A program made the translations under genes and the position numbers. Source: Candidatus Gastranaerophilales bacterium (lineage in GTDB: Bacteria > Cyanobacteriota > Vampirovibrionia > Gastranaerophilales > Gastranaerophilaceae). From it: a stretch of 49,118 nt of DNA. The notes beneath the pieces are model-generated. The model was not told the origin of the DNA, searched no databases, and was given only the letters and a program-made list of their open reading frames with translations. The stretch covers positions 1 to 49,118 of the forward strand of contig CALUWA010000011.1 of the NCBI GenBank assembly GCA_944324365.1, read 5' to 3'. This document shows, piece by piece, positions 34,189 to 42,958 of this stretch (position 1 is its first letter; each line of letters begins with the position of its first letter).

Positions 34189-34600
34189 ATCTTCCGATAT
34201 TATTTCCGTATTTGTCCATTTGAATATAAGTTCCGTCGGAATCCTTTTTTAAGGATCCTGTTTGATTGCCGTATTCGTCATAGGTATAAATTCTGCTGCC
34301 GGAGGTTTTAAAGGAACCTGTTTTATTCCCGTACTTATCCATAAATGTACCGCTGCCATCGGAATTTAATTTCATAGATCCTGTTTGATTGCCGTATTCG
34401 TCGTAGCTGGTAACTCTGCCGTCATTATTTTTGTAGGAACCTGTTTTGTTACCGTATTTGTCGTATGTGGTTGTAGTTCCGTTATTTGTTTTAAAAGAGC
34501 CGGTCTGGTTACCGTATTTATCATAGGTGTATGAAGTTGAAGCGGTTGCAGCTGTAGGAAGCAGAAATATTGCCAATGCAGATATCAGTATTTTTTTCAT
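34178..34600 (-). CDS. Secreted protein of six YDxYGNxTGSxK repeats
   Basis: 140 residues. A signal peptide (1-20, LPTAATA end) is followed by six tandem units of about 20-21 residues with consensus Y-D-[KE]-Y-G-N-x-T-G-S-x-K, spaced by Thr/Asn/Gly/Ser-rich linkers. Units 4 and 6 begin Met-Asp and the last is shortened (NNIGRFKL). The pattern recalls the YD repeat of Rhs and related beta-strand wrapping proteins, but it is only a small array without a toxin or core domain. The start is certain: AAGGAGG lies 5 nt from the ATG, so expression is probably strong. Likely a periplasmic or surface protein; function unknown. Confidence 0.75.
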   Translation of the reverse strand: MKKILISALAIFLLPTAATASTSYTYDKYGNQTGSFKTNNGTTTTYDKYGNKTGSYKNNDGRVTSYDEYGNQTGSMKLNSDGSGTFMDKYGNKTGSFKTSGSRIYTYDEYGNQTGSLKKDSDGTYIQMDKYGNNIGRFKL

Positions 34601-34637
34601 AAAACCTCCTTTTTGATAAAATTATAGCAAAAATATT

Positions 34638-36422
34638 TTATTCGTGAAGCTTTAAGTATTTAATGTATTTTTCTATTCCTTGTTTAAGGCTTACGGATGG
34701 AGTATAGCCAAATAATTTTTTAGCTTTTGAAATATCTGCATGTGTTCGCGGAACATCTCCGTTTTGTGTTGGAAGATAATTTATTTGAGCTTTTTTACCT
34801 AAGCAGTTTTCAATTACTGAAACTAAATTTTTAAGTTTGATAGGATCTGAGTTGCCGATATTAATAATTTGAAAATTTCCGGTATTAACATTTATGCAGC
34901 TGTATAAAGGGCGAATTATATCCTCTATATATGTATAGTCACGTACTGATGAACCATCTCCATATATCTCTATAGGTTTGTTTGAGTTGATTTTATGTAT
35001 GAATTTACATATCGCCAAATCAGGACGCTGACGCGGTCCGTATACTGTAAACGGACGTATAATAACACTTTTAAGGTTATATGTTTTTGTATGTTTTTCA
35101 ATGAGTTTTTCCATTTTGAGTTTCGAGTCAGCATAAGGCGAAATAGGTTTTAAGTTTTCCATATCTTCTGAAAATTTTTCTGCATCTGAAACTCCATAAA
35201 CGGAGCTTGAGGAGGCGGCTATAAATTTTTTAATCTTGAATTTTATACAGCATTTTAAAATATTTTCAGTTCCTTTAATATTTGTTTCAAAGTACTCGTT
35301 TGGGTGTTCAAAAGATTGTCTGACATTTGCTTTCGCAGCGAGATGATAGACAAAATCTATATGATTTTCTTCAAAAATTTTTTTAATTTCTTTATAATTT
35401 CTTATATCGGCTTTAAATATTTTGTATTTCTTTTTGTTCAGGTTGTGTTCAATATTTTTTTGCTTTATTTCACGCGGGTAAAAATTATCAAAATTGTCAA
35501 TAACAATAACCTTGTATCCATAGTGCAGCAAGGTATCAGCAAGATTTGAACCTATAAATCCAGCACCTCCGGTAATTAAAACCGTATATTTCTGATTAGG
35601 AGGAAATATTTTTGCTAATCTTCTTGCAGGCTTAGTGATAAAGAAGAACTTAAGCCATCTTGCGGCATTTTTAAACAGGAGAGAATTTCCGTATGTTTTT
35701 GTAATGTATTTAAAAATGTATTCTACGGGATAACCCATTTTTTTTAATATTAATAATGACAGCCAAGATGCCGGAACGGATTTCGGAGCTGTATACTGTT
35801 TTATTTTGAAGAATGGACTGCAGGCTTTTAACAGTTTATAGTAAGGGTTTGTTGCAACAAGATTTTCAGGAATATATACGCCGTATCTGTACCCTTTGTT
35901 TTCTAACAAAGTTGTCATTTTTTTCTCGTATTTTCTGACAATTTCGCTTCTGTCATCTTCTTGTTGAATTGTTTTAATAAATTCTCTGAAATCTCTGTCT
36001 TTTATAATTTTATTGTTAAATACGATAAAGTAACTCTGAATATGCCTGTATGAATATATATTTATTGTATTGCCCCAAAAATCAAGATTTTTGCCTTCCA
36101 TTTTGTTAAACATTTCTTTAAACGGAAATATCGGCGCAAAACAAGAATCGTTTGCCAATATAAGTTCATCAAATTGTTCAATATATTCCCAGCCTAGTGT
36201 ATTTATAAGTTCCTGCCAGGAGCCGAAATCATATTTATTGTGCCTGTGGGCATTTGCTGTTTTTACATACGGTTTAAGTTTATCAAGTTCTTTTGCCGGC
36301 ATGTTGCAATCAGCAAGATAATGTATTTCTGCAATTTCCGCCAGATGTTTTAAGTAATAAATAACATAATCGTGAATGGTATTATTTTTATCAAATCCCG
36401 CAAATAAACAAATTTTTTTCAT
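34638..36422 (-). CDS. Fusion of RgpF-like (rhamnan synthesis F) domain with NAD-dependent sugar epimerase
   Basis: 594 residues in two parts. Residues 1-about 250 match the RgpF/rhamnan-synthesis-F glycosyltransferase-like domain (HRHNKYDFGSWQELI, ELILANDSCFAPIFPF, LDFWGNT). Residues 280-594 are an extended short-chain dehydrogenase: cofactor loop ITGGAGFIGSNL, VYHLAAKANVR, the catalytic Ser/Tyr/Lys region SSSSVYG then YADSK, and YGPRQRPD. The second half most resembles UDP-glucuronate or UDP-glucose 4-epimerases. A fused transferase and sugar-nucleotide enzyme suggests a dedicated surface polysaccharide step. The start at 36422 has only a weak ribosome binding site. It diverges from the permease remnant at 36450. 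Confidence 0.82.
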   Translation of the reverse strand: MKKICLFAGFDKNNTIHDYVIYYLKHLAEIAEIHYLADCNMPAKELDKLKPYVKTANAHRHNKYDFGSWQELINTLGWEYIEQFDELILANDSCFAPIFPFKEMFNKMEGKNLDFWGNTINIYSYRHIQSYFIVFNNKIIKDRDFREFIKTIQQEDDRSEIVRKYEKKMTTLLENKGYRYGVYIPENLVATNPYYKLLKACSPFFKIKQYTAPKSVPASWLSLLILKKMGYPVEYIFKYITKTYGNSLLFKNAARWLKFFFITKPARRLAKIFPPNQKYTVLITGGAGFIGSNLADTLLHYGYKVIVIDNFDNFYPREIKQKNIEHNLNKKKYKIFKADIRNYKEIKKIFEENHIDFVYHLAAKANVRQSFEHPNEYFETNIKGTENILKCCIKFKIKKFIAASSSSVYGVSDAEKFSEDMENLKPISPYADSKLKMEKLIEKHTKTYNLKSVIIRPFTVYGPRQRPDLAICKFIHKINSNKPIEIYGDGSSVRDYTYIEDIIRPLYSCINVNTGNFQIINIGNSDPIKLKNLVSVIENCLGKKAQINYLPTQNGDVPRTHADISKAKKLFGYTPSVSLKQGIEKYIKYLKLHE

Positions 36423-36449
36423 TTTCTATCTGCCTTATGGTCTAAAATT

Positions 36450-36752
36450 ATGAGTATATCTCTTATATGTGTTTTCAACGGTTTATCAAAAAGAGGGGAT
36501 ATCCTGAAATTATTTTTCCAGCATTTGACAAGAATTTTACCTCCAAGGTATTACGTTTCTTTTATTGAAAGTGAGTTTATGGCCGGAACGGTGCCTGAAA
36601 TTGTAATTGCTAATGCAATATATTTGACTATCCTCGGGCTGCTGTTATTTGCGGCCGTATACAAGAATACTTCTATGAGATTAGAAAAAAGTCCCTCGCA
36701 TCTGCCGCCTCTTGTGCAGGAAGTGAGTGAATCGGAAAGGCAGGATAAATGA
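36450..36752 (+). pseudogene. C-terminal remnant of an ABC-2-type permease
   Basis: The 100-residue frame matches only the end of an ABC-2 permease: FFQHLTRILPPRYYVSFIE, then a last membrane segment (VIANAIYLTILGLLLFAAVY) and a charged tail. The five earlier membrane segments and the extracellular domain are missing, and the first 18 residues do not look like family sequence. The break lies about 28 bp from the start of the divergent fusion gene, so a rearrangement there probably removed the permease head together with the expected upstream ATPase and HlyD-like genes. The 3' end overlaps the intact permease by 4 bp, the old operon layout. Confidence 0.7.
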
Positions 36753-37888
36753 TAAGAGATTTTTTCCGCCGTGTTTTGGCATTAATGAAGAAAGAATTTA
36801 TAACGATATGGAATGATCCGAAAACAAAAGGGATTATTATAGGGCTGCCTATATTACAATTGTTGATATTTTCAAATGCCGTAACAATGGAAGTTCAAAA
36901 TATTGATGTTGTAGCTCTGGATCGTGCAAAAAGTGTTGAATCGCGAGAGCTGCTCTCTCGGTTTGAAAATTCACCGAGATTTAGAAATTTTTATTATGTT
37001 GATAATGAAACCGATTTTAAAAATAAACTTGATACCCAGAGGGTTCAAATTGGGATATTAATTAATAATGATTTTTCGAAGAATATAAAATCGGGCAGAA
37101 CTGCTGCCGTACAGATAGTATCAGACGGCAGGCAGACAAATTCTGCTTCTATTGCATCCGGGTATGCATCGCAGATTATTATGGGCTACGGGGCTGAAAT
37201 TAACTCATCCTCTTCCACATTGGGCGGGGGAGCTTCTGCCGGAGCGAGTATAAATCCTTCCGTTCGTAACTGGTTTAATCCTAACCTGGAATACAAATGG
37301 TATATTTTAACGGTCATTGTTGCGATGTTGTCGCTTGTTACCACTTTAATTTTGACGGCACTTTCTATTGCCAGAGAAAGAGAACTGGGAACTTTTGACC
37401 AGCTTATCGTAAGTCCTTTATCGTCTTTTGAAATTTTGTTGGGGAAATCCGTGCCTCCTCTTATTATAGCGATGACTCTTACAATGGTGATGACCGGTAT
37501 TGTGGTCGTGTTTTTCCATATTCCTTTTGCAGGTTCTTTTCTTTTGTTTATGATTTCAATATTTATTTCATTGCTGGCTATTGTCGGAGTCGGACTTTAT
37601 ATTTCTGCAATCTGCAATACGCAGCAGCAGGCAATTCTTTCGGCTATGACATTTATGATGCCTGCGGTGCTGTTGTCCGGGTTTATTTCTCCGATTGAAG
37701 ATATGCCGGTTTTTCTGCAATATTTGACCTGGCTGAATCCTGTCCGGTTCTTTATGGTGTTAACCCGCGGAATATTCTTAAAAGGAATGGGATTTGGAGA
37801 TGTTGTATCAAATCTTATCCCGTTAATTATAATCGCTTCAATCACTCTTATGCTTGCCGGCAGAACTTTTAAAAGAAAATTGGGATAA
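36749..37888 (+). CDS. ABC-2-type transporter permease (YbhR/YhhJ-like)
   Basis: 379 residues: a membrane segment near the N-terminus after KKEFITIWNDPKTKG, a large extracytoplasmic domain (about 45-175), then five C-terminal membrane segments with ARERELGTFDQLIVSPLSSFEILLGK and the FISPIEDMPVFLQYLTWLNPVRFF motif typical of the family. The ATP-binding partner is absent from the window and the sister permease is truncated, so it may be non-functional or use an ATPase encoded elsewhere. It starts with ATGA overlap on the remnant. Confidence 0.85.
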   Translation: MIRDFFRRVLALMKKEFITIWNDPKTKGIIIGLPILQLLIFSNAVTMEVQNIDVVALDRAKSVESRELLSRFENSPRFRNFYYVDNETDFKNKLDTQRVQIGILINNDFSKNIKSGRTAAVQIVSDGRQTNSASIASGYASQIIMGYGAEINSSSSTLGGGASAGASINPSVRNWFNPNLEYKWYILTVIVAMLSLVTTLILTALSIARERELGTFDQLIVSPLSSFEILLGKSVPPLIIAMTLTMVMTGIVVVFFHIPFAGSFLLFMISIFISLLAIVGVGLYISAICNTQQQAILSAMTFMMPAVLLSGFISPIEDMPVFLQYLTWLNPVRFFMVLTRGIFLKGMGFGDVVSNLIPLIIIASITLMLAGRTFKRKLG

Positions 37889-38089
37889 GTTTTATAGTTG
37901 CCGGATTAGTAAATCTGATCTACTTGAATGTAAAAGAACACATGGTTCGATTATTTTGGGACACTTTGTGTTGGGGTCGAAACCTCAATCTACAAACTAT
38001 TTTGTTGAGCTGAAAGTCAACCATACTCAAATAAAAGAATAGTTTGTAAAAATAAAATTTATTGTGACAAAATCTCTATTCAATTATGT

Positions 38090-38104
38090 TAAAATTGGTA
38101 TATG
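38090..38104 (+). promoter_or_regulatory. -10 box directly before the PHP gene (leaderless start)
   Basis: Extended -10 TGTTAAAAT (TAAAAT at 38090-38095), then 6 nt to ATG 38102. The transcript would begin at or next to the start codon; there is no Shine-Dalgarno. The rest of 37889-38089 shows nothing convincing. Confidence 0.55.
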
Positions 38105-38935
38105 AAAGTAAACTTAAAGACAAATTGCAGAATGACTTTCATTGGGTTACATCCAAAAGATTTAGCTTACAAAAAGTTATTGCAAAAGGGCTTGCAAGAC
38201 AGTTTTGGCATTTCGTGCAAACCGGAGGATTTAAATGCCGTTGCAGGGCCGTTTGAATTAAAGCAAATTATTAACAAACTAAAACCGGAACACTATCAAG
38301 TAGGGGAAAAACTCAGAGCTAATTTTCATCTGCATACGATCTCGTCTGATGGCAGATTAACTCCTAAGGAATTTCTAGAACAGTGCACCAGCTACGCAAA
38401 CAGAGTTTTTAAGTCAGGAAAAGCAAATGACGATCTGCCTGCATTTTCTGCCGCAATTACTGATCATGACAGGGTAAAAAGTTCTCAGGAAGTAATTGCA
38501 CTGATATCTCAAGAACCCGGCAAGTATAAAAACTTCAAATTCGTTGCCGGTTGTGAATTTTTGCTGCATGGTTATAAAGAACCTCACCCGGCGTTTGAAG
38601 CTGTTGGTTTGGGTTTTAATCCTTTTGATAAAGCTCTTGAGACGCTGATGAAAGGTTTTGCATCAAACAATCAGGTCTCGGATATTCCCAAAATAAAAAA
38701 TGCCGGCGGAATTTTATCCTGGGCTCATCCCATATTTACCCCGGATAAAATAAATGATGATTTTTTTGAGTTTTTGAAAAAACACGGTATAGACGGAGTG
38801 GAAGGAAATTATCAATATAACAGATGGGATAAAGAATATGTCAATTCGATAAAACCAATGCTGGAAAAACTTATTAAAAAATTCAAAATGTTTGTAACTG
38901 GCGGAACGGACTGCCATACAAAATCCTTGTTCTAG
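38102..38935 (+). CDS. PHP-domain metal-dependent phosphoesterase
   Basis: 277 residues. Metal-binding motifs of the polymerase and histidinol phosphatase (PHP) fold are in order: NFHLHTISSDG (about 76-86), ITDHD (about 120), GCEF (about 152), WAHP (about 208) and GGTDCHTK (about 267-274). The first 70 residues are an N-terminal extension outside the core. These proteins hydrolyse phosphate esters such as nucleoside 3',5'-bisphosphates or histidinol phosphate; the substrate here is unknown. The frame ends 2 residues after the last motif, so the C-terminus is short but all metal ligands are present. Confidence 0.82.
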   Translation: MKVNLKTNCRMTFIGLHPKDLAYKKLLQKGLQDSFGISCKPEDLNAVAGPFELKQIINKLKPEHYQVGEKLRANFHLHTISSDGRLTPKEFLEQCTSYANRVFKSGKANDDLPAFSAAITDHDRVKSSQEVIALISQEPGKYKNFKFVAGCEFLLHGYKEPHPAFEAVGLGFNPFDKALETLMKGFASNNQVSDIPKIKNAGGILSWAHPIFTPDKINDDFFEFLKKHGIDGVEGNYQYNRWDKEYVNSIKPMLEKLIKKFKMFVTGGTDCHTKSLF

Positions 38936-38939
38936 AGCT

Positions 38940-39023
38940 TGTAGGTTGGGCATACATGCCCAACAATTGTAAAATCCTCAAATTGGGGGCGTTGGTTGAG
39001 CATACATGCCCAACGATAAAACT
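38940..39023. repeat. Two copies of a short palindromic repeat
   Basis: 'gttgggcatacatgcccaac' at 38945-38964 and a variant 'gttgagcatacatgcccaac' at 38994-39013. The core ttgggcat-ac-atgcccaa is a perfect inverted repeat in the first copy. It sits between the PHP gene and the defence island. The rest of 38936-39179 is featureless AT-rich DNA. Confidence 0.7.
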
Positions 39024-39179
39024 GAACATTAAAGTACAAATATTTCAAACTGTAAAGAAACACCTTAAATGATTATTTGTAACATTAATAGCGATTATTT
39101 TATTAAAGTATGGAATGCAGATTGACATCTATATTGAGAAAAAGTTATAGATAATTTTGAAAAAATCCCATAAAAAATT

Positions 39180-41786
39180 CTATTTATAAGTATATAAACC
39201 TAAAACGTCATATATTTCATTTACTAAAAGTTTAGGGATTAAGTTATTTTCGTCTATTATTTGAATATTATCGCTAAGCCATTGTAGTGCTTCAGCTTCT
39301 GTCATATTTTCATTATTTAAAATTAGATTACCTTTCTCATCTTTAAGAGTTTCTAACTCAAATATGGTTGAACGAGATAATCCAAGAATAATCATTGAAG
39401 CTTGAGTTTTTTTGTTAATTCCATATTCTAAAAACATTGCTATGTCTTTAATTTGTTCTTTTGGAATATTTTTGTCTATTTGTTCAAAAAAATAGTTCAT
39501 TACATCAACATAACAAGATAGTAATTTAGGAACTTTATATCTTGCATATAAATCTACATCGTTAAAAATCTTTCGTATTGTAGTATTTAAGGTTTCAGAT
39601 ATATTTTTATCTTCAAGGTATTTTCTTCGTTTTTGAATTATTGTAGGTAAATTTTTAAATCTTATCCAACTTGTTGTTATTAATGCAGGATAAATTGCTT
39701 CATATAATCCTGTATTAAAATCACATTTAATCATACGACTTAATATTGATATAAGATTTTGATACATTCCTTCTTCTGACAAATCAGGTATTATACTATT
39801 TATATCATTTGGATTTTCATTGTATTTCTCATGAAATCTATCTAATAGTTTTTGCATAGAATAATGATAGGTCGTAGGGTGATTTTCAAGAATTTCTTTA
39901 GGAATACTTATTTTGCTAGAATATTCTTTTAATACTTGATTTAATTCCTTTATTTGTTCATTCGAACAAGTCGATGCAACCTCATTACATAGTTTTATAT
40001 CATTTGTTTTCAAGTATTCTTGAAAAATATAACCAACAGTTGCTTCAATGCCGTCCTTATTCAGATTGTTTTTAGGAAGTCCAACTTTAAAGGATGCTAT
40101 AATGTCAGGAAGGTTATTTGAAATTATTTTATGGGTTGTACGCTCTACATTCTGTTCAACCATTTCGGTAGGTGCCGAATTCCAATCTACATAATAAATA
40201 TTTCCATTAAATTCTTTTCCTAGGCGTCCAGCTCTCCCAAGAAGATTAAATAAATCTGCACCAGACATGGGTTTATTTTGACCTTTTTTAGGTTCTTTTA
40301 CAAAGATATTTTTGCAAGAGAGATTTACTCCTTCAAGAAGTGTAGATGTACAAATTACATACTTTAAAATTTTTTTATTGAATAAGTTTTCTATTTGTTG
40401 TCTGATAATTTGTGGCATACTTCCGTAATGAAATGCAATTCGTTTTTTTAATAGTTTTATAAGTAAAAAATCCTCATGTACTATTGTTTTACACAAATCT
40501 ATAAGAGCATTAATTTCGACATCATTTGCATATGTATCAGTTTCAAGTTCATAAATGTAATCAGCTATTGATTCCGCTTGAGCCCCACCATCTGCATAAA
40601 TAAGATTTCCATAGTCATTTTTTCCAATATTGTAAGCCCAACAACCTAAAATTTTTGCTTTAGATCTAGGCATAGGATTAGTTAAATTCACTTTAGCAAC
40701 TCTTTGTCTTGTATTATTAAGTTCTAATTCTATCGCTAATTTTTTAGGGCAAACTCTTTGGTCAGAAAGCCTCCTACATATATGGAAATAGTTTCTATCG
40801 ACTGTTTGCAATGTACTTTTTATTTTGACAGCATTGATATATACATCTTCTGGATTTTTAACAAATGGTCCCGCAAAAACAACTCTAGTATTATTATTGC
40901 GTCTTATTATTTCATCTATAACCTGTTGTAATAAAACGCCACGTTCATTATCTCCAACTTTATGAGCTTCATCAATAAAAACTGCTTTAAAATTTTGAGA
41001 TTTATTTCGAGATAGAAATATAGACATCCTTTCTTGTGTAAATACATATATATTTTTACTTTTATTTACTAATGTAGATTTAGCAAATGGCATTGATATA
41101 ATATTTACTTTGGATTTATAATCGTAAAATTCTTCTTTTAAATCTTTCTCAAACTGATTTATTAATGCTCTTGTTGGTACAACAATACCTACATTAATAT
41201 TATTAGAATTATCCAATTCAAGATGATATTTTAACCATTTTTGAACTATAAAAGATTTACCAGCAGAAGTTGGAGCAGATATTGACACTATATTACTTGA
41301 ATTCTCTACACCTTGCCAAAAATCTTTTTGAAACTTATTGCAATGGACAATGTCATTATCCGTTACATAGAATGAATATTCAATATCTCTATTGATATTT
41401 TCTAAAGTAAACTTAAATGGTTGCAAGTAATATACTTTCTCTGGCAATTTATGTAATTTTTGTGCAAGATTAATTGCTTGTTTATTTACAAGCAGTTCCA
41501 ATATCATATATGCTACTTGTTTAAAGATATCATTATCTACGAATTCTATAACATATTGTGCTATACGTTGAGAAATATTTTGCATATTTTCATTTGAGCA
41601 TTGTGCAAAAATTTGTGCTACTTCTAACAGGTATTTTAAGTCTGGGATTTCATTGTGCAAAAATCTTATATTAGGAATTCTTTCTAATTGTTTACAAGCA
41701 GAAATTATAAATAAGTTTTTATATTGTTTTTTAAAATAGTCGTTATTAAAAATTTCAGTGCTTAACTCATCAAAGAAAGTTGTCAT
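39180..41786 (-). CDS. hamB: Hachiman defence helicase HamB
   Basis: Superfamily 2, Ski2-like helicase of 868 residues. Walker A is APTSAGKSF (about 171-179), the DEAH box is FIDEAHKVGD (about 271-280), a second-domain motif is CTSTLLEGVNLSCKN and motif VI is NLLGRAGRLG (about 513-522). The long C-terminal helical part is typical of defence helicases. It overlaps hamA by 4 bp (ATGA) and is the second gene of the pair. In the known Hachiman complex HamB scans DNA and releases the HamA nuclease on sensing damage or phage DNA; applying this here is inference from the gene pair and motifs. Confidence 0.87.
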   Translation of the reverse strand: MTTFFDELSTEIFNNDYFKKQYKNLFIISACKQLERIPNIRFLHNEIPDLKYLLEVAQIFAQCSNENMQNISQRIAQYVIEFVDNDIFKQVAYMILELLVNKQAINLAQKLHKLPEKVYYLQPFKFTLENINRDIEYSFYVTDNDIVHCNKFQKDFWQGVENSSNIVSISAPTSAGKSFIVQKWLKYHLELDNSNNINVGIVVPTRALINQFEKDLKEEFYDYKSKVNIISMPFAKSTLVNKSKNIYVFTQERMSIFLSRNKSQNFKAVFIDEAHKVGDNERGVLLQQVIDEIIRRNNNTRVVFAGPFVKNPEDVYINAVKIKSTLQTVDRNYFHICRRLSDQRVCPKKLAIELELNNTRQRVAKVNLTNPMPRSKAKILGCWAYNIGKNDYGNLIYADGGAQAESIADYIYELETDTYANDVEINALIDLCKTIVHEDFLLIKLLKKRIAFHYGSMPQIIRQQIENLFNKKILKYVICTSTLLEGVNLSCKNIFVKEPKKGQNKPMSGADLFNLLGRAGRLGKEFNGNIYYVDWNSAPTEMVEQNVERTTHKIISNNLPDIIASFKVGLPKNNLNKDGIEATVGYIFQEYLKTNDIKLCNEVASTCSNEQIKELNQVLKEYSSKISIPKEILENHPTTYHYSMQKLLDRFHEKYNENPNDINSIIPDLSEEGMYQNLISILSRMIKCDFNTGLYEAIYPALITTSWIRFKNLPTIIQKRRKYLEDKNISETLNTTIRKIFNDVDLYARYKVPKLLSCYVDVMNYFFEQIDKNIPKEQIKDIAMFLEYGINKKTQASMIILGLSRSTIFELETLKDEKGNLILNNENMTEAEALQWLSDNIQIIDENNLIPKLLVNEIYDVLGLYTYK

Positions 41787-42841
41787 AAAGATTCTCCTCC
41801 CACAATCTTAGTAAATGTTGTGCGAAATTTATCTACACTAGACATTGGAATAAAAAATACATTTATGACAATATTTTCCAGTTTATGTTCATTAACCTTC
41901 TCTGAAAAATTTTGCATCCATTGTGAAGCCGCTTCTGTAGCATTTCTTGCAGTTTTTTCTATATTGTTATAATCGTAAACATTATTATCATTGAAGCCTA
42001 TTAAGCAAATACCTCTAACTTCTGTAAATAATTTGTTTTTTCTATGTTCTGGGTCAAAATAATTTTTCAATTTTTCTTTTAAAGCAATTTCATAATCACT
42101 ATTTCCAAAATCACAGTAGGTATTTAATAGATTTAAGTCTGTTCCGTCATCACTTTTTGTTAAGTACGGTTCAATACTTTCAATACAATTTTTAATAGCA
42201 TCTGATATATTAGCATATATTTTTGCCTCACCATAATGCAAAGCTAATTTCTGTAAATCTTCTGTTAAACCAATATGAACACCATCACTCCCATGTATTG
42301 GCATCTTATTACTTGTTTTAAAGCTCATTTTACATATTGCTTGCGGTAATTTTAAGATTTGTTCTGCTAACAAAAACAATAAAATTTCACCTTCTTCACC
42401 ACTTCTGCGACAATCTTCTGGAGTTATTTCACCTTTATCACATAAAGATTTTTTGTAAATCCAATAATCAATAAGTTTCTTTTTGGCCTCTTCAAATAGT
42501 TTAATAAGTTCTGCAGACTTACCATTGGCTGCATGTATTTTACTTCTTGGAATAACGTAATCGACCAACGAATAAAGCATTCTTTTCGCCAAATCTTCAT
42601 AACCACAATCAGAATTTTGTTGATTAGGCAGTAAAAAATAACAGTGAGTTACCGTTTTTGTATTTTCTATAGTTTTAAAATCTTTTGATTCATGTATTTT
42701 AAAAGCGTTGTCGATACAATTATGCAAGGAGCTTTCATAATCTGATCGTTTTAATAAATCAGGAATATTTTTATTTAAAATATCAAGTTCATTTTCTAAT
42801 TTACTCATTTCACTACTCTTAAATTGTTTTAATTTTATCAT
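41783..42841 (-). CDS. hamA: Hachiman nuclease subunit HamA (DUF1837)
   Basis: 352 residues. The C-terminal half carries a restriction-endonuclease-like active site: Glu in SGEEGEILLF (about 147-150), Asp in HGSDGVHIG (about 187) and the E-x-K of HYGEAKIYAN (about 204-206). This is the DUF1837/HamA pattern. The first 110 residues are helical and less conserved. It is encoded immediately before the helicase with a 4-bp overlap, matching the hamA-hamB order of Hachiman systems. Start ATG 42841 has no clear Shine-Dalgarno; an internal ATG 11 codons later is an alternative. It diverges from the DpnII-type operon across 117 bp. Confidence 0.85.
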   Translation of the reverse strand: MIKLKQFKSSEMSKLENELDILNKNIPDLLKRSDYESSLHNCIDNAFKIHESKDFKTIENTKTVTHCYFLLPNQQNSDCGYEDLAKRMLYSLVDYVIPRSKIHAANGKSAELIKLFEEAKKKLIDYWIYKKSLCDKGEITPEDCRRSGEEGEILLFLLAEQILKLPQAICKMSFKTSNKMPIHGSDGVHIGLTEDLQKLALHYGEAKIYANISDAIKNCIESIEPYLTKSDDGTDLNLLNTYCDFGNSDYEIALKEKLKNYFDPEHRKNKLFTEVRGICLIGFNDNNVYDYNNIEKTARNATEAASQWMQNFSEKVNEHKLENIVINVFFIPMSSVDKFRTTFTKIVGGESL

Positions 42842-42924
42842 AATAATTTATTTACTGCAGTTTTGTTACATAAAAGAATATATTTATAAAAATTTTATGT
42901 TTATACATAACTGTTTATATTGTG

Positions 42925-42952
42925 AACAACATTGTTATTTTTATATTATAAT
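42925..42952 (+). promoter_or_regulatory. Divergent control region: palindrome and -10 box of the DpnII-type operon
   Basis: Perfect short palindrome aacaa-ca-ttgtt (42925-42936), then TATAAT (42947-42952), 6 nt before ATG 42959. The palindrome overlaps the expected -35 region, a position suited to a repressor. No regulator gene is seen in the island. Confidence 0.45.
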
Positions 42953-42958
42953 TAACTC

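Noticed and set aside
37854-38042. 62-codon frame overlapping the end of the ABC-2 permease
   Set aside because: No Shine-Dalgarno, begins inside the permease, no recognisable composition; treated as spacer.
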